Both the position numbers and the translations under genes were made by a program. From Bombyx mori (lineage: Eukaryota > Arthropoda > Insecta > Lepidoptera > Bombycidae), in the NCBI RefSeq assembly GCF_030269925.1, contig NC_085127.1:13213501-13277500 (forward strand): a stretch of 64,000 bases of DNA, in the 5' to 3' direction. Below, one piece after another: positions 1 to 20,119 of the stretch. The notes below the pieces were generated by a model. The model had not been told where the DNA came from and made no database searches. It worked only from the letters and a program-made list of their open reading frames with translations. Positions within the stretch are counted from its first letter, which is position 1; each line of letters starts with the position of its first letter.

Positions 1-655
1 AAGGCGGCACGGTCGCGTACCGTCTTAATGTGGGGGCGGAATGTCATCCTACTGTCGAGGGTGACGCCTAAGTATTTGACCTTCGGGGCCCACGGTATGG
101 GCTGGTCGAACATCGTGATTGGGCGAACGGCGGGGGCGGGGGTGTTGACGCGCCTAGTCGGGAGAGGGATGCTCAGCGTGGTGTTCGGAGGGCGACCCCT
201 TTTGAAGAGCACCGCTGTGCTTTTCGTGGGGTTGATGTCGATGCGCCACTTCCGGAACCACTGTCCCATGGTGGTAGCTGCGGTCTGAAGTCGTCGATGA
301 AGCAACGCCTTCTTCCTACACGAGTAGTAGATGGCGGTGTCATCGGCGAAGAGCGCCAGATGGGTCTCCGGAGACCGGGGTATATCATTGATATACAAAC
401 TGAATAGTAACGGGGAGAGGGCGGAGCCTTGCGGGACTCCGGCTGTGACGTGACGGGGCCGGGAACGCGTTCCCTCGACTCGATATCGGAACGAACGGTT
501 CGACAAGTAGTCTCGTATGATGAGTACGAGCCTGTCTGGCACTCCCATGTTATACAGTTTGTATATCAAACCGTTGTGCCAGACTTTGTCGAACGCCTTC
601 GCTATATCGAAGAAGAGGGCTCCTGTCGGAATGGGTTCTACGACTCTGTCCACGT
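1..655 (-). CDS. LINE reverse transcriptase fragment, Jockey type, runs off the left edge
   Basis: Read on the minus strand from about 655 to base 1 this is one open frame with no start codon. It covers the middle of a non-LTR reverse transcriptase: motif A as AKAFDKVW (about 596-573), the GVPQGSALSPLLF block (about 450-410), and the catalytic FADD box (about 347-336). It matches the ORF2 of the full-length LINE at 46616-51774 codon for codon over the region corresponding to about 47385-48010, with many silent changes, so it is a related but older or separate subfamily. The 5' side is truncated at about 655, inside the RT domain; the 3' side continues beyond the window. The enzyme copies LINE RNA into DNA at a nicked target. 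With no start, endonuclease or ORF1 in view, this copy is probably dead. Confidence 0.85.
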
Positions 656-887
656 ACCGCCATTTTATACTGTGGCGTTACGGAGTCTACCCTACATTTT
701 GTAATATTTATCAAAACAACATGTCATCATTTAAAATAATAGTCAAAACAACGTAGGTTATATAGGTTATATAGGTATAAATATAGGGTTTTTAAAAACA
801 AGAATGTTCTGTATTTCAAGAAGCTTTATTTCAGTGAATTCATTCTCAAATCACATCGCATTCACTGTCCAAACTAAGTGCAAATAT

Positions 888-1220
888 CATCTTTTCGCAT
901 TATAAGTGTAAAATTTCCAAAACTATTTGAAATTGAGTTAATATGCGGAATCATTTTGTATCACCAGTATTTTTCTAATAAATACTGTCAAAAGAGCGTA
1001 GTTTAGTTTCAGTTTTTTTTTAATTTCTCTATATTTTTACTGCTATTAACAAAATTAAATACATAATTTTATCTTACTTTAAAGGACAGATAATGTAACT
1101 GGTAAAAACTATAAAATAAATGTTGCAAAGATGATTAATATTAAAAAATATCATATTATGTTCAACATTTAAAACACTCTAGTAAGTTTTGAAATTATAC
1201 AGTTTTAATGCGAGAAGACG
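888..1220. mobile_element. 333-bp TIR element M, copy 1 (MITE-like)
   Basis: A non-coding AT-rich block with imperfect inverted ends (right end read inward CGTCTTCTCGCATTAAAACT, left end CATCTTTTCGCATTATAAGT). ATAT is duplicated at 884-887 and 1221-1224. A second copy at 34244-34578 is collinear over the whole length with scattered substitutions and small indels. It lies about 115 bp beyond the protease stop codon, so it may fall in that gene's 3' untranslated region. The superfamily is not determined. Confidence 0.7.
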
Positions 1221-1335
1221 ATATATGTAATTATTATTCTTATTTTTTTTACATTATTAAATCATCTGACAAACAAATTGAACAAATCGTTTACAACAAA
1301 ACACTCTTGTTTCCCGTCCCATTACGAGCATCTTC

Positions 1336-10714
<9,379 letters not shown>

Positions 10715-10738
10715 TTTGTCCAAATTCACAGAAATCGA

Positions 10739-10772
10739 ACTGAAATTTACTTGATTGCACACAGTTTATTTG
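10739..10772 (-). promoter_or_regulatory. Possible core promoter of the protease gene
   Basis: TCAGT, the arthropod initiator, lies at 10743-10739, 25 bp before the chosen ATG. An A/T-rich AATAAACT lies about 28 bp further upstream, where a TATA box would sit. Both are weak matches; position is the main argument. Confidence 0.35.
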
Positions 10773-11366
10773 AATCTATTTTAATTTACACTGATTGCGG
10801 AATAATCAATACATTATCAGTTATCGTTAAGATAATGTAATCTTTATAACGTATTAATTGCTTTTTGTTTTCCGATTTGAGAGATCGGTGCAATTTATAA
10901 TACAATATAAATACAACATTCTGAATGCAAATAAATTTATGAGGTTTCTATGCGATGTGGAAGTAAATGTTTATTTAAAAACTTAAACAGATAGATCTCT
11001 TCGCTATTTTAGATGGATAAACAAGCTCGTGGCTCTTCTCTTATTAAAGGCTTAGTGTAACAGCCACTCCCTTATAACTTTAGGTCAAGATCACACTATG
11101 TATAGCTACATCTTCTCCCCTTCAAAATGGCACACATAATTGCTTAGCAGCATAAATATGGTGCTGAAATGGGCGGTACGAAATACCTACCCAATATCTT
11201 ACCAGAAAGTACGATTAGATGGAAATGCGATAGTGAGAAAATACTACAGCCCAATCTACGGAGAATATGTTGATCGTATTTCTCGACACCCATGCGAAGT
11301 GATGAGTTGTTGTTGTTCTATATTATACACCACGCCAAACAAAAAATAAATTTTAATTTAGTCTTA
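10773..11366. other. Upstream of the protease gene: no gene seen
   Basis: AT-rich. 11140-11260 carries scattered Bm1-like words but no convincing Bm1 copy. Regulatory sites cannot be called from one sequence. Confidence 0.4.
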
Positions 11367-11488
11367 CGGTAGGCAGCGGCTTGGCTCTGCCCCTGGCATC
11401 ACTGAAGTGCATGGGCGACGGTAACTCGCCATCAGGTGGGCCGTATGCTCGTCTGCCTACAAGGGCAATAGAACGAAATAAAATAAAA
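11367..11488 (+). mobile_element. BMC1-type LINE tail, plus strand
   Basis: GGTAGGCAGCGGCTTGGCTC ... GTCTGCCTACAAGGGCAATA followed by an A-rich end. Only the last ~110 bp of the LINE are present, as is usual for 5'-truncated insertions. Confidence 0.85.
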
Positions 11489-12149
11489 AAAATCCGAATC
11501 CAAAACTCATGATTTTTTATTGGTTCTCTTGTTATTTAAGATTTTATGTTTCAGAAACTGAATTGTCCAAATGATATTTTCAAAATAGATTCGCTTGTAT
11601 ACAAACTGCGAAAAATCATCTCTTGTTTCTCATTCAGAATAAAACCTTATCTTCAAAAATATTGCATCGATATTTATCAGATCTTCTGTAAACTCGAAAG
11701 CTACGTTCTTCTGTTAAAATTAAGAAGAAAAAACTTTAACCTTTAACATTTATCTTTGAGTTTATTCAATTTATTTAATGGTCATAATACAGCCAGTTTT
11801 TTATTCTCATTTAAACACCAAAATCTAGATATCTTTATCAGAATCTTACCGTTATTTCGAGAACTAATGTAAAGCAATAATAATAATAATATTGGATTCC
11901 GCGACGCGTTCCTGAATTCACACGTGAATTCACGTGGCCTTTGGTAAGACGACCGGTGTACTCATATCGAGTGTTGCGACCTCGTCGGGGTCCAAATCCT
12001 CTGTGAAGTACGGATAAAATACGCAATATACAAAAATAAAGGGTATTTTGATTAAATTAAAATTGACGACATTAGGCGGGATAATGTAGAACGGAATATG
12101 AATGAGTAAAGAAAATTAACAAGTTTAGTGAGTATTTATTTAAAAAAAA
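11489..12149. other. Intergenic, nothing recognised
   Basis: AT-rich. The open frames of 62-66 codons here have no recognisable motif. A short TAA microsatellite lies near 11877-11892. Confidence 0.4.
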
Positions 12150-12510
12150 ATCGTTTGTCTGTAAAGTCGGTTTGCGGACGATAGTTTTACATGATAACAT
12201 CATAAAGAAACATTGATGAAAAATTGCATACTTTTTTGAATTGAATTATTATCTCTGAATTATCATTATTTTGTATAATAAAAAGAAGGAATTAATTGAA
12301 AATTACATTTTTTTCGGTAAATTAACGCTTGGGCCGATTGTGCCTCTAATTGAAAATTACCTTTTTTTTTCGATAAATTAACGCTTGAGCCGATCGTGTC
12401 TCTCTGTCGCTTGGTCCGCGCTCTCGCTCGCACGCTCATGTTCAGACGAAACGTGACAATTTTTCGTGCATGCAGCCGGCGTTCATACATTTATAAGACG
12501 TTATAAAGTC
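12150..12510. repeat. Dispersed repeat Z, copy 1, with an internal tandem duplication
   Basis: Begins TTGTCTGTAAAGTCGGTTTG and ends near GCAGCCGGCGTTC..TATAAGACGTT. The same two blocks recur in order at 15812-15965. Inside, a 54-bp unit (12294-12347) is repeated with a few changes (12348-12401). The family was not identified. Confidence 0.55.
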
Positions 12511-12762
12511 AAAAATATGTCCACATATGTGGCCATTTAGCGTAAAATTAAATATTTCAATAATAAAAATAAAAAAAAAAACCTAAACATATGTATATTC
12601 CAGCTTAGAATTTTCGTTTTGATGCGTTCGTTGAGTTGAAGCCGAAGGGTACTAAAGTTTCAACTTAACCCAACAATGTCCGACCATTTGGTACATGCGA
12701 TACTGCCATTCGATTCCCTTCCATGGAACAATTTAGGAATTACATCTGTTGGAAATTATGGA

Positions 12763-14057
12763 TACGAGGGCGGCACTGAAAATTTCGGGAAATAACGAAG
12801 TGACACAACATTACTATTTAAAAATGTATTTATTGCTTTTCGAAGTATTCTCCGCAAAATTTGACACATTTTTCCATACGATGGAACCAATCATTGAAGC
12901 AACCATTCCATTCGGAAGTTGGGGTCTCCAAAATGGCCGTTTTGTAGGCGTCCACAGCTTCTTCAGGTGATGAAAAAATCTGTCCACGCAATTTATTTTT
13001 TATTTTAGGGAAAGTATAGAAATCATTAGGGCTTAGGTCGGGGCTGTATGGCGGATGGTCTAATAATTCTATGTTTTCTTGCTCTAAAAACTCTTTTGTT
13101 CTGTGCGCGGTGTGAGAACTCGCATTGTCGTGATGGAGGATGATGCGGCGGTTGCAGTTCTCTTTACGGAGTTCAGAAACGACCTGTGGCAAACAAATGC
13201 TAGCATACCATTCTGCATTAACCGTTCTTTGTCCCTCAAGAGGAATAGTCGTAACATGGCCGGTTTTGGAGACAAACGTGGCCACCATTTTTTTTGCAAC
13301 ACTCCGTGAACGAACAATTTTTGTTGGCTTTAACTCATTTTCGAACACCCAAACTCGTGACTGGTTTTTTGTTTCGGGTTCGTACGCGTATATCCAGGAT
13401 TCGTCACCTGATACAATGTTGTATACAGCATTTGAGGATCCTGCGTGGAATCTTTCAAGAGTTCTGACGCACCAAGTAACGCGAGCCGCTTTTTGCTCTT
13501 CACAGAGCGAATGCGGTATCCATCGGGAAAACAACTTTTTTACACCTAATTGTTCATGCAAAATTATTTGTATTTGAACTCATGCTAATGTCTAAAGTTG
13601 CCTGAATTTCGCGGTATGTCACAAGTCGATCTTCCTCAATCAGCTTACGCACAGCATCAACGTTTTCTTGGGTGACTGCAGTTTTTGGACGACCTTGACG
13701 GGAATCATCACTGAGCTTGACACGTCCACGTTGAAACTCAGCAAACCAGCGATAAATTGTGGTTTTGGATGGGGCTTCATCACCAAATGCAGAAATCATC
13801 CGGTCAACACACTGTTTTTGTGTTAAACCACTTCGAAAGTCATAATAAATCATCGCTCTTGAATTTTCTCGAGTCAATTCCATTTTCTCAACGACTAAAC
13901 AAGTTTGACAAAACCTCGTGACAAGACCGAGAATATTTTTTTAAATAAATAAATGGTATTCGATTTTTAAAACCAAAGAGTTTTCAATTAAAAAGATTTT
14001 AATATGACAGGAACAGTGGAAATATTCCATTCCCGATACTTTTAGTGCAGCCTAGTA
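12763..14057 (-). mobile_element. mariner transposon, 1.3 kb, with TIRs at TA
   Basis: Imperfect ~28-bp inverted repeats (left TACGAGGGCGGCACTGAAAA..., right read inward TACTAGGCTGCACTAAAAGT...) end in TA at 12763-12764 and 14056-14057. Length and structure are those of a complete mariner. The single transposase gene inside is broken once. Confidence 0.85.
12830..13883 (-). pseudogene. mariner transposase, one frameshift
   Basis: The first frame (13883-13554) has the N-terminal helix-turn-helix DNA-binding part (QGRPKTAVT linker). The second (13561-12830) has the catalytic part: GDESWIYAYE with the first Asp, HHDNASSHTA with the second, and YSPDLSPNDF with the third. Thirty-four residues separate the last two Asp, the D,D34D signature of mariner. 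About 350 codons together, normal for the family. The frames differ by one extra base in the 13565-13580 stretch, just after the ISMSS codons. No other disruption was seen, so this is a young loss. The enzyme cuts at the TIRs and reinserts at TA. Confidence 0.9.
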
Positions 14058-14427
14058 GGTTAATTGTGAATAATGAAAAATACGATCAGCTTACATTTAT
14101 AGCATATAGGATATGCAAGCTTTATTGCAAAGGATTACGTTTTGAGAAACGTCCTTGAGCCCGAGAGAGTGATCACTAACTAATGACCTTAAGGAAACAA
14201 TGTTTATTTTATAGTGAGGCCTGTGCTTCTTTTCCCACGCATGGAATTTATTTTTGTAGGTATGACCGTAGTGCTCGAACAATTGTAATAAAAACGCTGA
14301 GTTATGATTGCAATCCACTTCAAAGCCATTAGAGCCAACTGTTGGAGTGACAAAAACTTAAATCAAGCTAATCTTACAAACTACGATTCAATTTTGTACA
14401 GATAATTCAACAACAACAATAAAAAAA
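14058..14427. other. No feature seen
   Basis: AT-rich flank of the mariner insertion. No repeat or gene recognised. Confidence 0.4.
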
Positions 14428-14858
14428 GATGTGTGGTGTCGTGGGACACCGGATAGGATCGAAGTTCCTTATTATAAAAATGTTAATTTTAAGTTCTATT
14501 CGAGGTATAAAGAAAATAAAACTGGAGGTTTCGCAACAATCCACGGTCATTCGGTAACGTGCGAACTTATTGTGGTACACTAATTCATTCACGGTTGTTT
14601 CCATGAGAGTTAGTGTATTGCGCAAAGGAACGCTCTGAGATTTATTTTATTTTATTTTATTGAATTGAATATAGATGAATTATAAATATGTATATGAAAA
14701 TTCATGGTCAATGAATGATAAAAAAATATGTTATTTTTTGTACGTTATTACAAAGTTAAGTCGTACACTGTGTGCGTTACTAATAAAAATCTTACGTTAC
14801 GAACGTTTTTTCCTGGTTAGGGTACCCCTCCGCATCGTCCCATAAGGAACTTCGTTCC
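14428..14858 (+). mobile_element. GGAACGAAGTTCC element, copy 2
   Basis: Starts GATGTGTGGTGTCGTGGGAC, and ends CATAAGGAACTTCGTTCC. Carries a ~60-bp T/A-rich extra piece at about 14640-14700 that other copies lack. Confidence 0.65.
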
Positions 14859-15052
14859 AAAAACATACAGTCCACCGCCTCTTCTTATAAAAAGAAACTA
14901 AATTGCATCCACGTTGCAATCCATTAAACCCTATTCATCTTTAAAGCGGGTTTCTATCTATCTATCAACGAAGGTTCACGCGCGTAAGAACGTGCCACAA
15001 AAATCGCTTTAGCGCTGCATTTTGTTAACTAAATACAGATTTTAATAGTGCA

Positions 15053-15501
15053 CTAGAGGTCCCGCAGTGGTCGAAATTCGACTATAAATAATTGGAATTG
15101 TAAGTTTGTACACTATTATGATTGTATTTTATACTTCTATAATAACAAATTTCGCCAAGAAAACACTATAAAAAATATTAACAAAGACAAACAATATTTA
15201 ATCTATTCTCAGTTTGACTCTGTTGTCAAGAACAAAAGTTTGACAATAAATAGTATGCATGCGTTACACACACTACATACTATGTATTTGACGCACACAG
15301 CGTCAAATACATAGTATGTAGTGTGTGTAATGTTTTCTTTATTGATTTAACGTATCTTTTATGCATTTTTTAAAAAAAATATTACCATTGTGCACTTCTT
15401 CTCTATATTCTTTATAAGTGTGGAAAATTTCATACTCCTCCGTCCGCGCAATTTTCGTAAAAAGGGATACAAAGTCTTTGCTTCACGTATTAATATATAG
15501 A
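15053..15501 (-). mobile_element. Helitron family A, copy 1, with a long perfect hairpin
   Basis: On the minus strand it begins TCTATATATTAATACG and ends with the hairpin TAGTCGAATTTCGACTA, 11 nt, then CTAG, inserted between A and T. These are the structural marks of a Helitron end. Inside is a perfect 31-bp inverted repeat with a 5-nt loop (15264-15330) that other copies lack. Non-coding. Confidence 0.8.
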
Positions 15502-15811
15502 TTCTGTCAAAACATGGACGACGAGTTCGCTCTAGTGAGTCCAAAATAAAAAATAAATTGAAAACTGAATCATAGTCCTTCCCAATCTCGGGTGTGCTTT
15601 CGTAATGGACTTTTCGTAATTGATCAAATGTTATTTTTAGTTCGTTCGTAGCCGATGGCGATGGCGGGTACATTTAATTTGCTTCTTTAGACGACTGACA
15701 CGGATGGGTAACGCTTTGGAAAAATTCAGGCTGAGAATGGACAGACTGTTTTCATTTGTTCAAAGCTATTGAATTTAAAGAAACGAAGGCGGATGTTTTC
15801 GTAAAAAAAAA
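15502..15811. other. No feature seen
   Basis: A 104-codon frame overlaps it on the minus strand but is mostly Helitron sequence and has no recognisable domain. Confidence 0.4.
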
Positions 15812-15965
15812 CGGTTGTCTGTAAAGTCGGCTTACTGACGATAGTTGAACGTGACGTTCATAAGAAAATACGCCTCAGAGCGAGGTAACGCCGCATGAGT
15901 CATGTTTTTTCGTGCGTGCAGCCGGCTCCATCGAATTATAAGACGTTGTCACGTCAAAAAACTAA
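15812..15965. repeat. Dispersed repeat Z, copy 2
   Basis: Same start (TTGTCTGTAAAGTCGGC) and end (GTGCAGCCGGCTCC..AATTATAAGACGTTG) as 12150-12510 but without the 54-bp tandem unit. Confidence 0.5.
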
Positions 15966-16551
15966 AATGTTAATAACTTTTTTTCTTATCACAGCATCAC
16001 TAACATAAAAGCCCAAGGCAATAAAATTATTATAACTAAATCGTCGTTGCTCGATACGTCGAAATATTTAAAGTAATTTCGACCTATCGAATTTTTTGAA
16101 AATGACGCTGAAAGATTTTGTCCCATAGATAAAGTTCAAGGGTGGGTTAGTGGGTCAAAAAGTGGGTTAAAAATATGTTTTTCGATGTTCCTTATGCTTC
16201 AATTACAGGAAAAACGCACAAGACCGAAACGAGTAAGAAGCCTAGACCACCACTATCGCATTTAACAATGACATTTCCGCTGTCGGGAATTGAAACCGAA
16301 ATGTGTGGATGATATAGTCGTGGTCCATTTAGCCATGGTAACTGCTAGAATAACGAGGCAATGAACGGCAAATACGACAGCGTTCCCAGAAGACCAATAG
16401 AGAGTTTGAAATAAACAAGCAATGTATATTTCCTTGTCATCCGAACACTCTTTAGACTTGTTTCTTTTGAAATGTCCGGATTGTTGTTGGCGCAATGACC
16501 TTTGCAACATTCATTTGTTTCCGTGTGACTCGTATTCAGTTTTATCTCACA
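15966..16551. other. No feature seen
   Basis: Unique-looking. No repeat shared with the rest of the window and no supported coding frame. Confidence 0.4.
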
Positions 16552-16668
16552 CTAGAGGTCCCGCAGTAGTCGAAATTCGACTATAATTAATTGGAATTGT
16601 AAGTTTGTACATTATTATGATTGCATTTTATACTTCTATAATCACAAATTTCGCTAAGGCTACTCTAT

Positions 16669-17175
16669 CGGAGGGCCCAATCTCGGCGGTCCGTGCTGGA
16701 GTCATGGTCCAGACGGCTGGCTGATCCTTCGGCCGGTCGTAGGACCGTCGAGGCGATTCGCCCGGTCCTTGTGGATTGGGTGAATCGTGACAGAGGACGC
16801 CTCACTTTCCGGCTCACGCAGGTGCTCACTGGGCATGGTTGCTTCGGTGAGTTCCTGCACCGGATCGGAGCCGAGCCGACGGCAGAGTGCCACCATTGTG
16901 GTTGCGACTTGGACACGGCGGAGCACACGCTCGTTGCCTGCCCCGCATGGGAGGGGTGGCGCCGTGTCCTCGTCGCAAAAACAGGAAACGACTTGTCGTT
17001 GCCGAGTGTCGTGGCATCGATGCTCGGCGACGACGAGTCGTGGAAGGCGATGCTCGACTTCTGCGAGTGCACCATCTCGCAGAAGGAGGCGGCGGGGCGC
17101 GTGAGAGACGCACTATCCCGCCGCCGTCGAGCGGGGGCCAGGGAGGCGGATCTCGCCCAAGCCCTGGCCCTCTAA
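16669..17175 (+). CDS. C-terminal end of R1-type LINE ORF2
   Basis: The frame reads RLTFRLTQVLTGHGCFGEF then a zinc-knuckle CHHCGCDLDTAEHTLVAC (Cys-x2-Cys-x9-His-x4-Cys type) and a basic C-terminus ending ALAL before TAA at 17173-17175. This CCHC tail after the reverse transcriptase is characteristic of R1-clade LINEs (R1, TRAS, SART). No start codon of its own is expected; everything upstream in the protein was lost by truncation. Non-functional alone. Confidence 0.85.
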   Translation, partial: RRAQSRRSVLESWSRRLADPSAGRRTVEAIRPVLVDWVNRDRGRLTFRLTQVLTGHGCFGEFLHRIGAEPTAECHHCGCDLDTAEHTLVACPAWEGWRRVLVAKTGNDLSLPSVVASMLGDDESWKAMLDFCECTISQKEAAGRVRDALSRRRRAGAREADLAQALAL

Positions 17176-17656
17176 GTGTTTCGGGTCCCCCTCACATGTC
17201 GGTCTGGGGACCGGCGAGGGGGGCCTAAGAAGACGACGTGCAAGCTGCTCTGCACGCGTTTTACGCAAGAGCATCCGGGTGATGGAAGGCCGGCTATCCT
17301 CGACTCACGCTGGTTCTGGTCCAGCGGGGTATTCCGTAGGATAGCTCACTCTAACCGGCGCCATCTAGGCGGGCTTCGGATAGCCTGCCGACTGAGAGGG
17401 CTGGTGGTCGTGGCGCCGACGACCGCCGGTCCGGCTTCCCGAGGGGGAGGGTGATGGGAGAGATGTGCTCCGCACTAAACGCTTCACTTTCCCCCCTCTG
17501 CCTCTTCATGAGTTCTGTCTCATGCGAGGTTTGGACGTTGGTTGTTGAGCGACAGGAGGTTTTAGTCAGTTCGACTCTGACATGCCCCTCCCTCCATCCC
17601 CAGTGGAGGGCGGAAGTCCGGCGATTTCCTCCTGACAAAAAAAAAAAAAAAAAACG
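16669..17656 (+). mobile_element. 5'-truncated R1-clade LINE insertion
   Basis: GC-rich against AT-rich surroundings. Contains the last ~160 codons of ORF2, a ~460-bp 3' untranslated region and a run of about 18 A. CGCTAA occurs on both sides in the split Helitron, consistent with a target duplication. The 3' untranslated region recurs at 57087-57299. Confidence 0.8.
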
Positions 17657-17968
17657 CTAATCTATAAAAAAATATTAATACAGACAAACAATATTTAATC
17701 TATTCTCAAGTTGAGCACAGACGTCAAGAACAAAAGTTTGACAATAAATAGTATGCATGCGTGTGTGCGTCAAATACATGGTATGTAGTGTGTGTAATGT
17801 TTTCTTTATTGGTTTAATGTATCTTTTATGCATTATTTAAAAAAAATATTAGCATTGCGCACTTCTTCTCTATATTCTCTATAAGTGTGGAAAGTTTCAT
17901 ACTCCTCCGTCCGCGCAATTTTCGTAAAAAGGGATACAAAGTTTTTGCTTCACGTATTAATATATAGA

Positions 17969-19339
17969 TGAGCCCCTCGGTTTTAAAGTCCTTATACTAT
18001 GTAAGGAGTGAGTTTATTTTTTTGAGCATTTCATTACGCAGGATTGGACCCCGCCAAAATGGCTGTAATTCCATTTCGCCAGACGTTGGGATTCAGTAAA
18101 TCATGGACTTTCACAATATCAGTACTTTCCCTCCAACTTCGTCCAACTTTCGCTTTCGAGCTGCATTTACTGGTGTTCTAATAGTGTTGGGTGTGTGATG
18201 GGTGGGTGTCGATGAAACTTTTCCGTTATCTTTTTGGCTTAGAAGGTGCACGTATTCATCAGACCACCTGGCATTCAATGGTTCAACGTAAATATGGCCA
18301 CCGACCTTACGAAATGAGTTCTAAGTCTCAGTTCTATAATACAACGGCTGTGTCATCCTTCATACCACAAGGGTGGTACCTATCTGTCCGGGCTTACTAC
18401 TTTTAGTATTAATTTAAAATCTTCATTAAGTTAGTCATAATAATTTGATTGGCTAAATAGTTAAAATTCCTGAGAACACAAGCCCTGAGTTCTTTTTGGG
18501 TTTTAGAGTACACAAGGGTTTACAAAGCAGCGTCAATCCGACAGAAAATCTACGATAATTTCAAATAAAGCTCCCATATTTGGCTCCCAATATTTGGACC
18601 GTCGGCCTACTGAGCGATAACGCTAGCTTGGTGAAAAGCCTTAGTAGATTAACTTAACTATTCTGTAGTAAATCAGACAGAAATATTACACCATCCAAAA
18701 TAGACCATTCTCCTTCTGCTTGCGTCACGTTCCTCATTACTGAGGGTCATGACGCTGCATCAGACCAACATTAATATTATCGGTCTGCTGACAGCGCTAC
18801 ACGAATATCTACCATATCAGAAAATATAGTTTCAGGCCAATTTAATCTACAACGAATAAATTACATAAATTGAATGTCATCTCCCAAAAACAAAGTTGTC
18901 TGAATATATACATCATGTCCTATAAATTCGCACAAAATCAAAACCCAAATCCCTATAATTTCGGCGCCCGGCTCCAACACAATATATCCGTCCTCGCGTG
19001 AAGCATAACTCAAAAAAGTTTTACAACCGAACGAATGTTAAGGGACAAACATTTTGTAAATTCGACTGTCATACGTGCTTCCTTGAATAGCTCATTCGCA
19101 TATTTTTTTTCAGGGCTCCATTATCATGCAATATGCGATGGCGCATCAGTTCAGTGGAGTTTCAAGGGAGAAATGTAAATTTTGGACTTACCACGGAAAC
19201 GCTGTCAGTGTAAATAAACCAATGTTTCCTTTGGCCCGTCGTTGTCACATTAAACAATAGTTCAGGGTTTTGATTACGATTGAAATTGCCAATTTTGCCG
19301 CCAAACCGTTGGTCTGATCAGATAACTGCGCTCACTGGA
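17969..19339. other. Long stretch without recognised features
   Basis: No exon-like frame with motifs. A 71-codon frame at 18191-18406 has no recognisable domain, and 18340-18390 has a few Bm1-like words only. It may hold unique intergenic sequence. Confidence 0.4.
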
Positions 19340-19463
19340 GTCTCTGTTGCGACCGCTCTGAGAGAAGCTGAAATCCGAGGGAAATGGAAGCTGATGGTAC
19401 TAAGAGCCACGAAGTGCTTTCAGGGACACGACCTTCAGCAATGAAGAAGAAGAAGAAGAAATT
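19340..19463 (+). repeat. Probable LINE 3' end with GAA microsatellite tail
   Basis: AAGTGCTTTCAGGGACACGA then CCTTCAGCAATGAAGAAGAAGAAG. A LINE end with a trinucleotide tail is the likeliest source; assigned on general appearance only. Confidence 0.35.
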
Positions 19464-19489
19464 GTCGCAAATGTGTTGGCTCTAAGACC

Positions 19490-19735
19490 TTTTTTTCCGG
19501 GCCCAGCCTCCTACGAGATCCCTGCGCCTAGAGGGCGCGTGAGGTATGTGGGACTAAGCGATCTGCAGACGCTGGGAGCAGACCGCGGGCCCATAGATAT
19601 TTTTAGGGCCCTACCGCACTAAGCGACTCCCCTGCACGCTTACACCCGACATCCGATCTCCGCCCAGGGTCAGTACCCGGTCAGAGTAAAGGGACTCTCG
19701 CGGGTGTGATATTGGGGACTGAACCTAATATCTAA
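19490..19735. repeat. GC-rich block, probably transposon-derived
   Basis: Sharp shift to high GC (for example CCGGGCCCAGCCTCCTACGA and CTCCGCCCAGGGTCAGTACC) between AT-rich flanks. No open frame or family recognised. Confidence 0.35.
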
Positions 19736-19747
19736 ATCTAATCTATC

Positions 19748-20112
19748 TGTTGAAGTCGTCGTGGCCTAAAGGATAAGACGTCCGGTCCATTCGTATATAG
19801 CAATGCACCGGTGTTCGAATCCCGCAGGCGGGTACCAATTTTTCTAATGAAATACGTACTCAACAAATGTTCACGATTGACTTCAACGGTGAAGGAATAA
19901 CATCGTGTAATAAAAATCAAACCCGCAAAAATTATAATTTGCGTAATCACTAGTGGTAGGATCTCTTGGGAGTCCGCACGGGTAGGTACCACCACCCCGC
20001 CTATTTCCGCCGTGAAGCAGTAATGCGTTTCGGTTCGAAGGGTGGTGGGGGTAGCCGTTGTAACTGTACTGAGACCTTAGAACTTATATCTCGAGGTGGA
20101 TGGCGCATTTAG
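19748..20112 (+). repeat. Bm1 SINE, plus strand, 3' part cut off
   Basis: The tRNA-like head is intact (GTCGTGGCCTAAAGGATAAG, then GTTCGAATCCC), and the body runs to GGCGCATTTA, where the TIR element at 20120 begins. Confidence 0.88.
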
Positions 20113-20119
20113 CACCACC

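Larger units (their letters stand above)
16552..17968 (-). mobile_element. Helitron family A, copy 2, split by an R1-type LINE
   Basis: The outer parts (16552-16668 and 17657-17968) match the other A copies. Between them is the LINE at 16669-17656. The CTAG end with its hairpin and the TATATAGA end are both intact. Confidence 0.8.

Noticed and set aside
13103..13577. Plus-strand open frames of 68 and 145 codons
   Set aside because: They overlap the mariner transposase on the opposite strand and carry no motif.
16787..17113. Overlapping GC-rich frames on both strands
   Set aside because: Shadows of the R1-type LINE ORF2 end in a GC-rich segment.
18191..18406. 71-codon frame as a host exon
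   Set aside because: No motif, no convincing splice sites, ordinary AT-rich context.
19748..19830. tRNA-like sequence with A and B boxes (also 6500-6586, 22687-22765, 37060-37136)
   Set aside because: Each is the head of a Bm1 SINE followed by the Bm1 body. No complete cloverleaf or anticodon stem was seen.
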